A program made the position numbers and the translations under genes. From Caryophanales bacterium UBA3631 (GTDB lineage Bacteria > Bacillota_I > Bacilli_A > RF39 > UBA660): a DNA stretch of 10,633 nucleotides. Shown here in pieces: positions 1-6,763 of the stretch. Each line of letters starts with the position of its first letter. The stretch's first letter is position 1. Below the pieces are notes generated by a model. The model saw only the letters and a list, made by a program, of their open reading frames with translations, was not told where the DNA came from and made no database searches. The DNA lies in contig DFLA01000003.1 in assembly GCA_002374055.1 (NCBI GenBank), positions 1 through 10,633 on the forward strand. The letters are read 5' to 3'.

Positions 1-34
1 AAAAAAACAAGTAAATATCTATAAAATTACTTGT
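1..34 (-). terminator. Rho-independent terminator of the SGNH-like gene
   Basis: Reading the minus strand, a perfect 8-bp stem (ACAAGTAA at 34-27 pairing with TTACTTGT at 14-7) encloses a 12-nt loop and runs straight into at least seven T residues at 7-1. It begins 9 nt after the TAG stop at 44-46. The stem is AT-rich, so its strength is uncertain, but the stem, U-tract and position after a stop codon agree. Confidence 0.7.
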
Positions 35-43
35 CTTTTTAAA

Positions 44-1405
44 CTATTTTGTTTTAATTCCATCAACAATTTTCTCTTCACTAGTATTCTTCAAATTTTC
101 TATTATGTATTTTTTATACTTAGAAACATTTATATAAAAATAAGAATCATAATTTTCCTTACAATAATTCAAAACAATTTTAAGCTGTTTAGCTGACAAA
201 GAATTATCCTCAAAAAAATTTTCATAAAAAGAATCAACTCTATTTTTAATATATTGGTCCCTTAATTCAATAGATGTTTCACCATATTGACTAATAATCT
301 CAGCATCAATTTTACTAAAATCATTATCATCATGTAATTTCTTAAAAAACAAATCAAATTTAGTAAAAGCCTTCAAAAAATCATAATTATTAACAATTGC
401 TTGCATAATATTTCTATTAAAATTCAAATATTCCTCATTATTATAATGAATATCAATAGATAACTTACCATCCTTACTATACAATAAATGCTGTGGTGTC
501 GGACCAACATAAACACAATTAGGAAATTTTTTACAAAGCCTTTTTAATTTTCTATTCTCTAAATATACTAAATTAATACCAGTAATATTAGGCATACCAC
601 ACAAATAAACCTGAGTATTAGGATTATCATCATAAATCTTTTTTAAACTAGCATATATATCATCCTCATCAATCTTAAATCCACCCAAAAGTTTATGCTG
701 TCCACCTCTAGTAACATTATCTAAAAAAGACCCAGTGAAACCATTATAAACAACAATATTAGCAAGATCAGAATCACTCTGCTTTATCAAATCATCCATA
801 CCAATATCATTTTGGACTTCCAAAGGATAATACTTTTCAACAGCAGATTTTATATCAGAAATCTTACCATCTAAATATAATAACTCATCTTTAAGTTTCT
901 TTATCTCAGCCTGTGTAAGAGATTTAGGAGAACTACTAATTTTAAAAACCTTTTTAAATAAACCAACTATTTTATTTTTTTCCCTAGTACCATCTAAAAC
1001 TTCAAGAATCTTTTTTCTCTTTTTAAAAAGCCCCTTAAACATACCAACTGTTTCAGATAAATAATCATTTCTTACATATTTATTAATCTCAGCCTGAGTG
1101 ATATTACTATTCAAATAATGAAAAGTCTTACCATCACAATTATCCTGTGCCCTAGAATATGCTCTAAGATTCAAATCGAAATCCGCTCTTTCTACTAAAT
1201 CCTCATTCCTTTTAAGCAACGGAATAAGAGAATCATTAAATGAAAAACCTGTCGCAATAGAATTACCAAAACTACTTAAATTAACATTTTTAATTTCATT
1301 CTTATTCATTAAATCTATAAATTGAGTATTTACCTCACTTAAACTCTTTTTAGCAAGTTCAACCTTTGCACCATTACAATCATTATTCTTAACTAAAGTA
1401 AACAT
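44..1405 (-). CDS. SGNH/GDSL-hydrolase-like protein, function unknown (453 aa)
   Basis: The frame runs upstream to a TTG at 1507, but ATG at 1405 is the better start: AGGTG lies 5 nt before it and an extended -10 promoter sits at 1422-1430. From that ATG there is no signal peptide, so a cytoplasmic protein is expected. SGNH-like blocks can be seen: FGNSIATGF at residues 46-54 (GNS in place of GDS, candidate nucleophile S49), VVYNGFTG at 218-225 (block III-like, N221), and IDIHYN at 317-322 (candidate D318/H320). The spacing is DxH rather than the common DxxH. About 100 lysine-rich, probably helical residues (100-200) separate blocks I and III. They contain a repeated TQAEI(N/K)K motif (103-109, 164-170) and a repeated GLFKK motif (125-129, 148-152). 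The C-terminal ~120 residues look helical. Assignment to an SGNH fold is by motif only; substrate and activity are unknown, and it may not be catalytic. Confidence 0.6.
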   Translation of the reverse strand: MFTLVKNNDCNGAKVELAKKSLSEVNTQFIDLMNKNEIKNVNLSSFGNSIATGFSFNDSLIPLLKRNEDLVERADFDLNLRAYSRAQDNCDGKTFHYLNSNITQAEINKYVRNDYLSETVGMFKGLFKKRKKILEVLDGTREKNKIVGLFKKVFKISSSPKSLTQAEIKKLKDELLYLDGKISDIKSAVEKYYPLEVQNDIGMDDLIKQSDSDLANIVVYNGFTGSFLDNVTRGGQHKLLGGFKIDEDDIYASLKKIYDDNPNTQVYLCGMPNITGINLVYLENRKLKRLCKKFPNCVYVGPTPQHLLYSKDGKLSIDIHYNNEEYLNFNRNIMQAIVNNYDFLKAFTKFDLFFKKLHDDNDFSKIDAEIISQYGETSIELRDQYIKNRVDSFYENFFEDNSLSAKQLKIVLNYCKENYDSYFYINVSKYKKYIIENLKNTSEEKIVDGIKTK

Positions 1406-1421
1406 AAAATCACCTACAATA

Positions 1422-1430
1422 ATTATATCA
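1422..1430 (-). promoter_or_regulatory. Extended -10 promoter of the SGNH-like gene
   Basis: The minus strand reads TGA-TATAAT (1430-1422), a perfect extended -10 with no convincing -35 at the right distance. The predicted start of transcription, about 7 nt downstream (near 1415), falls at the first base of the AGGTG Shine-Dalgarno at 1415-1411. The mRNA leader would therefore be only about ten bases. Confidence 0.6.
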
Positions 1431-1456
1431 TTAATACATAGAAAAACATATAAAAT

Positions 1457-1484
1457 TTGACATTTTATAAAAAATGTATATAAT
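1457..1484 (+). promoter_or_regulatory. Strong sigma-A promoter for the small basic protein gene
   Basis: Consensus TTGACA at 1457-1462 and consensus TATAAT at 1479-1484 are separated by 16 nt. The predicted start near 1491 gives a leader of about 22 nt carrying AAAAGGAG (1497-1504), 8 nt before the ATG. Two perfect inverted repeats overlap it: ACATTTT/AAAATGT (1460-1466, 1471-1477) and TGTATAT-A-ATATACA (1475-1489). They could be an operator, though AT richness makes chance palindromes likely. Confidence 0.8.
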
Positions 1485-1512
1485 ATACAATTAATGAAAA
1501 GGAGCAAGTAAA

Positions 1513-1899
1513 ATGAATAAAAAGAAATTAGAAGAATTAAAAATGTTAGCTATTTATACTGGAGACGCAATGAGAATTGCAGCTGCTTGCGCAATTGAAA
1601 GTGCTAAGTCACATATTACCCCTGGAATTGAAGGAAAAGCAAAAAGAAATGAAATAAAATTATTTAGAACAGCCATAAAATATAAATTCATACCATTAGG
1701 AAACAAAAACCTCCAAAAAAGAAAATTAGATATCCTTGATAAAAAAGATAAACGTTATTGTAAAATAGATGCTATTGACAATGGATATATAAGAGAACTA
1801 TCAAGAGAAGAACAAAAAGCATTAAGAGATAAATGTTTAAAAGAAATTCATACACTTGATAAAAAAGAAAAACAATTAAAAAAAATAAAAAGAAGATAA
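1513..1899 (+). CDS. Small, highly basic protein of unknown function (128 aa)
   Basis: This is a real gene on its signals: consensus promoter, strong AAAAGGAG ribosome-binding site, ATG start, and a terminator that overlaps its TAA stop. The protein is not recognised. Residues 1-33 are an amphipathic, alanine-rich stretch (IAAACAIESA near 22-31). Residues 40-75 and 100-128 are dense in lysine and arginine, and the protein ends in a lysine-rich tail (KKIKRR). There is no signal peptide and no membrane segment. Two cysteines (26 and 83) and a third near 108 form no obvious metal motif. It is transcribed divergently from the SGNH-like gene and is the only plus-strand gene here. The charge suggests nucleic-acid or ribosome binding, but that is inference from composition only. 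Confidence 0.7.
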   Translation: MNKKKLEELKMLAIYTGDAMRIAAACAIESAKSHITPGIEGKAKRNEIKLFRTAIKYKFIPLGNKNLQKRKLDILDKKDKRYCKIDAIDNGYIRELSREEQKALRDKCLKEIHTLDKKEKQLKKIKRR

Positions 1900-1913
1900 A
1901 ATCTTCTTTTTTT
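1887..1913. terminator. Bidirectional terminator between convergent genes
   Basis: An 11-bp perfect stem (AAAAAGAAGAT at 1887-1897, ATCTTCTTTTT at 1901-1911) has a 3-nt AAA loop. On the plus strand it ends in a run of T to 1913. On the minus strand it continues into T-rich sequence (AAAAATAAAAA on the plus strand just left of the stem). The plus-strand stop codon TAA (1897-1899) lies at the stem-loop boundary. The convergent ATPase gene stops at 1912-1914, so two operons share one terminator with only 12 nt between stop codons. Confidence 0.85.
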
Positions 1914-3669
1914 ATTGATGTATAGCCCAAGTATTCGCAACATCACAGTTACCACTAGATGGAGCAGGATTAGGCATTTCCATTTTAATAATAGATGGAA
2001 CCTTAAATGCAGTACCAAACGCTACACAAGTACCAGATTGTAAACTCTTTTGTTTTTCAACAATTTCAGCACTTATATTAGGTAACATCTTTCTAATATA
2101 ATCCAAATCTCTTGGATGGTTCATTTTAAAAATCATAAAATTAGAAATCTGAGAAATAACTGTTTCAGATAATTCAACAGGTCTTTGAGAAATCAAATTA
2201 AGTAAAATTCCATACTTACGACCCTCTTTAGCAATTCTCTCAAATATATTATATCCAAGTAAGAATACATCACTATCATTTTGAACAACACGGTGAGCTT
2301 CCTCTAAATAAATATGAAAAGGAATACTTGCTCTATTCTTTAACCCCTTACAGAAATTAAATAACATCTTACAATAAACCTTATTAATAACCTTAGTAAA
2401 CCAATCCTCAACATCCTCAAAGTTAAAATTAATAATTTGAGCCTTCCTATTACCTACAGATACTAAACTTGCAATATAATTATCACGAGTTATATATTGT
2501 GGATAATCAAAGAATCTTGCATAATCACCAATAACAATAGAATGTAACCTAACTTTCAAAGTAATAGCTTCATCACGAGTAGAATCATTTCTCAAAAATC
2601 CCTCAGAAATTAAAGTAAACTCTAAAGCCTTCTCTAAATCCTTCAAAGTATAATATCCAGGAGCACCTGGTTCATACTCATCAAGTTCCTCCTTAATAAA
2701 ACTTGTAATATATTCAGTCATCAAATTACTCTCAGGAAAATTACCATGAGTATCAATAGCAAAACAATCCCTAAATTTTCTAACATAACCAAGTCCTTGT
2801 ACAGGAGCCTCCAAGTTAAATGAAGTAGTACTACATGAAGCAATAATAGCAAAAACATCATTTCTCTTACTACTTGCAGTTTGATTAGTATATAAAATTG
2901 TCATAATAGCCTTAGCAATTAAATGATTCTTATAAGCAGTCGCAAACTCATCATCCTTAGAAAAAATACTAACAACCTTTAACATTCTCTCAATAATAGG
3001 AATTTGAGAATGACTAGTAGCAGAAAGTAAAAGTGCCATATCATCAACATCTAATAACCACAAAGGAATACATAACTTTTCACCATCAGTATCAGCCTTA
3101 TTAGTAGTATAATACTTAAAATTATAATTAGGATTTACCTGATTAATATTCTTAAACGCATTATGATATTCACCATAAGCATCAAAAATAAAGAAATTAG
3201 ATCTATATGGAGGAACCTTAGACTTAGTAAAAATATTCTGTAAAAGTCTCGCAACACCACAAGACTTACCACTACCAGTATTACCAAAAATAGCCATATG
3301 TCCAGCACACAAGCCATTAACATCTACCCTAATTGGATAATTATTATAAAGTGGACTAGTACCTAAAATAAAACTAGAAGGACTATCCTCACCCATAATT
3401 AAAGGAATTTCCTCAGAAGAAATAACCCTTATAGAAGCAGCCATTGTAGGTTTCTTTAAAACACCACCAACAAACTTGCCATTAATAATTTCACCCAAAA
3501 ACCTAATCTTAATTAATTTAGCATCAATATCTTCAATTTCACCCATAACCTTATGGTCATTATCCTCAAAAACAACATGCATATTCATTAAATCAGTCGC
3601 AAGTCTAGACCCTTCTTGAACCTCAACATGCGCCATATTATCACTAATATAAACAATCTTTCCAAACAT
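1912..3669 (-). CDS. HerA/DUF87-type P-loop ATPase (585 aa)
   Basis: This is an ATP-driven hexameric translocase-type protein of the HerA-FtsK superfamily. Residues 1-85 resemble the beta-rich HAS-barrel of HerA proteins. Walker A is GNTGSGKS at 129-136. DAYGEY at 163-168 matches the D-x-x-GEY segment of HerA proteins. Walker B with its catalytic glutamates is IYLEEAHR at 453-460. GRKYG at 483-487 and SQRPVELS at 494-501 match the conserved region after Walker B. The start has AGGG about 8 nt upstream and lies 2 nt after the ylxM stop, so it is the last gene of the ftsY operon. Archaeal HerA works with the nuclease NurA in DNA end resection; bacterial relatives pair with Sir2 or nuclease partners in defence. 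No nuclease is visible here, so partner and role are open. The usual occupant of this position after ylxM is ffh. The ATPase call is firm, the biological role is not. Confidence 0.9.
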   Translation of the reverse strand: MFGKIVYISDNMAHVEVQEGSRLATDLMNMHVVFEDNDHKVMGEIEDIDAKLIKIRFLGEIINGKFVGGVLKKPTMAASIRVISSEEIPLIMGEDSPSSFILGTSPLYNNYPIRVDVNGLCAGHMAIFGNTGSGKSCGVARLLQNIFTKSKVPPYRSNFFIFDAYGEYHNAFKNINQVNPNYNFKYYTTNKADTDGEKLCIPLWLLDVDDMALLLSATSHSQIPIIERMLKVVSIFSKDDEFATAYKNHLIAKAIMTILYTNQTASSKRNDVFAIIASCSTTSFNLEAPVQGLGYVRKFRDCFAIDTHGNFPESNLMTEYITSFIKEELDEYEPGAPGYYTLKDLEKALEFTLISEGFLRNDSTRDEAITLKVRLHSIVIGDYARFFDYPQYITRDNYIASLVSVGNRKAQIINFNFEDVEDWFTKVINKVYCKMLFNFCKGLKNRASIPFHIYLEEAHRVVQNDSDVFLLGYNIFERIAKEGRKYGILLNLISQRPVELSETVISQISNFMIFKMNHPRDLDYIRKMLPNISAEIVEKQKSLQSGTCVAFGTAFKVPSIIKMEMPNPAPSSGNCDVANTWAIHQ

Positions 3670-3671
3670 AA

Positions 3672-3971
3672 CTATCCCTCAATTATTCTTTCTATCTCAC
3701 TAATTAGTTTATCATTTTTAGTCTCATTTATCAAGTCCATAATTTTACTATTTTTAGAAACAATACCTAACTTAGACTCATAAAATCTTAACATATCAGC
3801 AATCTTCTTTATCTGCCTATGAATTGCATTACGACTAATATCATAATTTAAAGACATCTCAGACAAAGTCAAATTATCCTGATAATAATCAATAAAATAC
3901 TTTCTCTGCTTATCAGTCAGCAAATCCTTATAACAATCATATAAATTATTTAAATAAATAACCTCATCCAT
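3672..3971 (-). CDS. YlxM family HTH protein, SRP operon regulator (99 aa)
   Basis: Residues 15-70 form a sigma-70-region-4-like helix-turn-helix: LTDKQRKYF (18-26), then LTLSEMSLNYDISRNAIHRQI (34-54), followed by a C-terminal helix. Length and pattern fit the UPF0122/YlxM family, usually encoded between ftsY and ffh in Bacillota. In streptococci YlxM is reported to modulate SRP GTPase activity. The ATG overlaps the stop of the preceding membrane-protein gene by one base (TAATG, 3973-3969), with no strong Shine-Dalgarno, so translational coupling is likely. The gene ends in TAG, 2 nt before the HerA-like ATPase start. Confidence 0.85.
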   Translation of the reverse strand: MDEVIYLNNLYDCYKDLLTDKQRKYFIDYYQDNLTLSEMSLNYDISRNAIHRQIKKIADMLRFYESKLGIVSKNSKIMDLINETKNDKLISEIERIIEG

Positions 3972-4372
3972 TATATAGTAACCCCAAAATAACCTAAAAA
4001 GCCAATAACTAAACTAATAATACCAAAAATAATATAAATAGACGTCAAGCCTTTTCTCTTAAATAATTTATCATTATTATAAGCCATAATAAGCAAAGTA
4101 ACACCAATCAAAACCTCAATAGGAACCGTAAAACTATGCTCAAATATAGCTAAAACAGATATAGCTAAAACACCAATAACACAAACAGCCTGAGCAAGCA
4201 AACTTACATGATAAAATGAATCAGCTTCCTCCAAAGTAATCGAATTCTTAACATCATCAGCCTTCTTATCACTAGATTTCTTAGTTGCTACCTTCTTTGT
4301 AGATTCCTTTTTAACGCTTTTTTTTACTGAACTCTTTTTTTTAATATCTTTCTTTTCAACTTCTTTACTCAT
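3971..4372 (-). CDS. Lysine-tailed three-helix membrane protein of unknown function (133 aa)
   Basis: The frame extends upstream to 4420, but ATG at 4372 is preferred: AAGGAG at 4388-4383 lies 10 nt upstream, and the ATG overlaps the ftsY stop (8-nt overlap, 4365-4372). Residues 1-43 are a lysine/serine low-complexity tail built from KKS-, KKE- and KK(V/A)-like units. Three hydrophobic segments follow (about 55-77, 82-98 and 110-131). By the positive-inside rule the basic tail should be cytoplasmic. The tail resembles charged extensions that bind nucleic acid, ribosomes or acidic lipid. Two A8 runs in the coding strand (plus-strand T8 at 4318-4325 and 4335-4342) are possible slippage sites. 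Its place between ftsY and ylxM suggests a part in membrane-protein targeting, but the family is not recognised. Confidence 0.75.
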   Translation of the reverse strand: MSKEVEKKDIKKKSSVKKSVKKESTKKVATKKSSDKKADDVKNSITLEEADSFYHVSLLAQAVCVIGVLAISVLAIFEHSFTVPIEVLIGVTLLIMAYNNDKLFKRKGLTSIYIIFGIISLVIGFLGYFGVTI

Positions 4373-5345
4373 TACTATCCAACTCCTTAAATAAACCATA
4401 AATATACTTTTCAATATCAAATACCCTTAAATCCTCTTTTTGTTCACCAAGACCAACATACTTAACAGGAATACCAACACTTTCCTTAATAGCTAAAACA
4501 ATACCACCCTTAGCAGTACCATCTAACTTAGTTAAAACAATACCACTTATATTAGTTATTTCCTTAAAACTCTTAGCTTGACTAATACCATTTTGTCCAG
4601 TAGTAGCATCAACAACCAATAGAGTTTCATGAGGTGCCCCAGGTATAAGCTTACCAATAACACGATTAATCTTTTCTAATTCTTTCATCAAATTATCCTT
4701 ATTTTGTAACCTTCCAGCAGTATCAACTAAAACAACATCAAAATCCTCATCAAGAGCCTTACTAATACCATCATATATAACACTAGAAGGATCCTTAGAA
4801 GGATTAGAAACAACAGGACAACCACAACGTAAACCCCATTCATTAATCTGTTCAACAGCACCAGCTCTAAAAGTATCACCAGCAACCATTAAAACCTTCT
4901 TACCCTCATTAACTAACTTATAAGCAAGCTTACCAATAGTAGTAGTTTTACCAACACCATTAACACCAACAAATAAAATAACAGTTGGTCCGTCACTAGA
5001 ATAATTAATCTTATTAACAATGACATCATTATTAACATAAATAATAAACATCTCATCAACAATTATCTCTAGTAAATCCTTAGAATCAACGATATTCTCC
5101 TTCTTAACACGCCTCTTTAACCTGTCAACAAAATCCATTACAGTATTAACACCTATATCAGCCATAATAAGAATTTCTTCCAACTCATCAAAATACTCAC
5201 TACTAACCTTCTTATACTTACTATTTAATATATTTAACTTAGAAACAAACTCATTACGAGTCTTAGATAAACCCTTTTCATAAGACTCCACTTCAACTTG
5301 TTCCTTCTTACTAAAAACATTTTTAAATTTGTCAAATAATCCCAT
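4365..5345 (-). CDS. ftsY: Signal recognition particle receptor FtsY (326 aa)
   Basis: FtsY is the SRP GTPase that docks ribosome-SRP complexes at the membrane and hands nascent membrane proteins to SecYEG. All NG-domain motifs are present: G1 GVNGVGKT at 127-134, G2 DTFRAGA at 157-163, G3 DTAGR at 208-212, G4 TKLDG at 272-276, and G5 GLGE at 298-301. Residues 1-17 (MGLFDKFKNVFSKKE) form the amphipathic membrane-binding helix, and residues 20-110 are the helical N domain. The protein is short, lacking the long acidic A domain of E. coli FtsY, as is common in Bacillota. The ATG has AGGTG at 5355-5351. It is the first gene of a four-gene operon and overlaps the next gene by 8 nt. Confidence 0.98.
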   Translation of the reverse strand: MGLFDKFKNVFSKKEQVEVESYEKGLSKTRNEFVSKLNILNSKYKKVSSEYFDELEEILIMADIGVNTVMDFVDRLKRRVKKENIVDSKDLLEIIVDEMFIIYVNNDVIVNKINYSSDGPTVILFVGVNGVGKTTTIGKLAYKLVNEGKKVLMVAGDTFRAGAVEQINEWGLRCGCPVVSNPSKDPSSVIYDGISKALDEDFDVVLVDTAGRLQNKDNLMKELEKINRVIGKLIPGAPHETLLVVDATTGQNGISQAKSFKEITNISGIVLTKLDGTAKGGIVLAIKESVGIPVKYVGLGEQKEDLRVFDIEKYIYGLFKELDSNE

Positions 5346-5364
5346 CTCATCACCTACTATATCA

Positions 5365-5370
5365 ATTTTA
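5365..5370 (-). promoter_or_regulatory. Possible -10 element of the ftsY operon
   Basis: The minus strand has TAAAAT at 5370-5365, preceded directly by GTG. Transcription would start near 5358, giving a leader of about 13 nt with AGGTG close to the 5' end. No good -35 exists at 16-18 nt. A TTGTCT at 5398-5393 is 22 nt away, too far for normal spacing. The 77-nt gap to the pilin gene and the terminator within it imply a promoter here, but this exact choice is uncertain. Confidence 0.35.
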
Positions 5371-5395
5371 CACTAAAACAAATCAAAAATAAAGA

Positions 5396-5427
5396 CAATA
5401 AGAAAAAATAGTAGAAATTCTACTATT
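5396..5427. repeat. Direct repeat copy 1 (terminator sequence)
   Basis: A 32-bp segment is repeated in the same orientation at 6790-6820 (31 bp). The first 23 bases (5396-5418 and 6790-6812) are identical, then one extra T in this copy, then nine identical bases. Similarity stops at both ends (A versus T on the left, G versus T on the right). The two copies bracket the pilin-like gene and its promoter. Confidence 0.85.
5402..5427 (-). terminator. Terminator of the pilin-like gene (copy 1 of a repeated terminator)
   Basis: On the minus strand, 10-bp complementary arms (5427-5418 and 5416-5407) surround a single base. A realistic fold is an 8-bp AATAGTAG stem with a five-base loop. Six T residues follow at 5408-5403, then CTTATTG. 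The TAG stop codon (5425-5423) lies in the upstream arm. It is almost identical to the terminator at 6796-6821. Confidence 0.8.
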
Positions 5428-6730
5428 GTAAATCTTCTGCATTAACAATTATAACAGGACGAACACCCCAACAATTATTATAGATTATTTTATTAAGCAC
5501 ATTACTAGTTACATACCATCCATTCGAAGCACTATAAGCAGAAGCAAGCCAATAATTTTTTCCATTCCACCTTGATGCAGCATCAGCAAATATACTAGAA
5601 TCACGTGCCTCTTCATATGTTAACAATCTTCCTATCGCATAATCTGGTAATCCATATGTATCTGTTTTTAATAGTGTTAAATAACCTTCAATATATGCAT
5701 ATGCATTATTTTCCGAACTATATATATATGGATACGGATTACCTGAATAACTAGCAGCATTTCCATTTAAATCTTTCGAATATTTTTCCTTTAAAACACC
5801 ATTAGTTTTATCATGCCAATAAGCAGTTGAAGCAATACTTATTTGATCTGGATTTTCATCTTGCCTATATGTATTATTTGTTTTATCCTTCTTCAAATTA
5901 TAATTTGCAAATAACATTACCTTTTGGACATCATTACCATTCTCATCTTTCTCAGTAAATTTATTTATTATTTTAAAACATTCTTGTGACCCCTCTGGAC
6001 CATAACATTTCTCACGTCCAATAGCAACAACTATTGGCTTATTTCTAGCACCATCAAATGTAGAAACATACTTTCCATCAGTTAAAGCCGAATAATTAAC
6101 TGTAAAATCGCCATATGTTAAAGAATAATCAACTACACTAACCGTTCCAGCTTCAACGCCAAAATGTATCCATCCTAAATCCGGTACGTCCACTGTAACA
6201 TCAGACATTTGATCAACTGTTTTTGCCTCTTCATATGAAAGTGAAGAATTAGCTGACAAAGCAGCTTTTACATACGAATCAACTTTTGAAGAAACAGCCT
6301 CTCTAGCTAATCTTATCTCTCTCTCCTCTTCATTTTCCTGAACATCACCTTTTAAACATATTGGATCCCCAACTGTATACTTTGTCACAACATAATCACC
6401 AAACTTTAAAGAATATGCAATAACCTCACCATTCTCTAACTTTAACCAACTATCACTAGTAGGCTCATCACCACTTACTGAAAAATCACTTGGTAATTCA
6501 GACACAAGTTTATATCCATTTGGAAGTTCCTGTTTAACATGATTTAATTCATTCGAAACATAATACTTATTTACCGCATCAACATATCTATGAGCAGAAT
6601 TCTTAGAAACATCCTTCTTAGAATTATCAAGTATATTTAATACAACCGGCACAGTAATAACAGCTATTAATGACAATACTATTAAAACTGCTAATAACTC
6701 AATCAAAGTAAAACCATTTTTCTTATTCAT
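5423..6730 (-). CDS. Type IV prepilin-like protein with C-terminal DUF6273/lectin-like domain (435 aa)
   Basis: ATG at 6730 is chosen over the upstream frame opening (6775): GGGAGA precedes it and it yields an exact prepilin leader, MNKKNG|FTLIELLAVL, with cleavage expected after G6, the conserved E11, and a hydrophobic helix to about residue 34. Two middle segments look like a duplicated globular unit: 48-125 (YVDAVNKYY, then YSLKFGDYVV at 106-115) and 145-225 (VDSYVKAAL, then YSLTYGDFTV at 202-211). Residues 240-435 form another domain ending with LLTYEEARDSS (369-379), NYWLASAYS (392-400) and WGVRPVIIVN (421-430). That tail resembles DUF6273/FGE-sulfatase or C-type-lectin-like domains, where W-L-x-S and G-V-R-P are typical. 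Cys242 and Cys251 may form a disulphide. A surface or pseudopilus ligand-binding role is inferred. No pilus assembly genes are in the window. It has its own promoter and terminator. Confidence 0.85.
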   Translation of the reverse strand: MNKKNGFTLIELLAVLIVLSLIAVITVPVVLNILDNSKKDVSKNSAHRYVDAVNKYYVSNELNHVKQELPNGYKLVSELPSDFSVSGDEPTSDSWLKLENGEVIAYSLKFGDYVVTKYTVGDPICLKGDVQENEEEREIRLAREAVSSKVDSYVKAALSANSSLSYEEAKTVDQMSDVTVDVPDLGWIHFGVEAGTVSVVDYSLTYGDFTVNYSALTDGKYVSTFDGARNKPIVVAIGREKCYGPEGSQECFKIINKFTEKDENGNDVQKVMLFANYNLKKDKTNNTYRQDENPDQISIASTAYWHDKTNGVLKEKYSKDLNGNAASYSGNPYPYIYSSENNAYAYIEGYLTLLKTDTYGLPDYAIGRLLTYEEARDSSIFADAASRWNGKNYWLASAYSASNGWYVTSNVLNKIIYNNCWGVRPVIIVNAEDLQ

Positions 6731-6763
6731 AACTATTCTCCCTATCATAAAATATCTATAAAA

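Noticed and set aside
1406..1507. N-terminal extension of the SGNH-like protein, hydrophobic and signal-peptide-like
   Set aside because: The extended frame would begin at a TTG with no Shine-Dalgarno and would run through the divergent promoter. The extended -10 at 1422-1430 and AGGTG before ATG 1405 fit the shorter protein.
3135..3323. 62-codon open frame on the minus strand
   Set aside because: It lies wholly inside the HerA-like ATPase gene in another frame, over the Walker A region, and has no start signals of its own.
1912..3669. HerA-based antiphage defence system (HerA with Sir2 or a nuclease)
   Set aside because: The neighbours are ftsY, a membrane protein and ylxM, and no effector gene lies next to the ATPase. 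The plus-strand gene 1513-1899 is convergent and has no nuclease motif.
5423..5600. C-terminal end of the pilin-like gene as the variable region of a diversity-generating retroelement
   Set aside because: The lectin-like tail is suggestive, but no template repeat and no reverse transcriptase are found in the window, and no adenine-biased variable block can be judged from one sequence.
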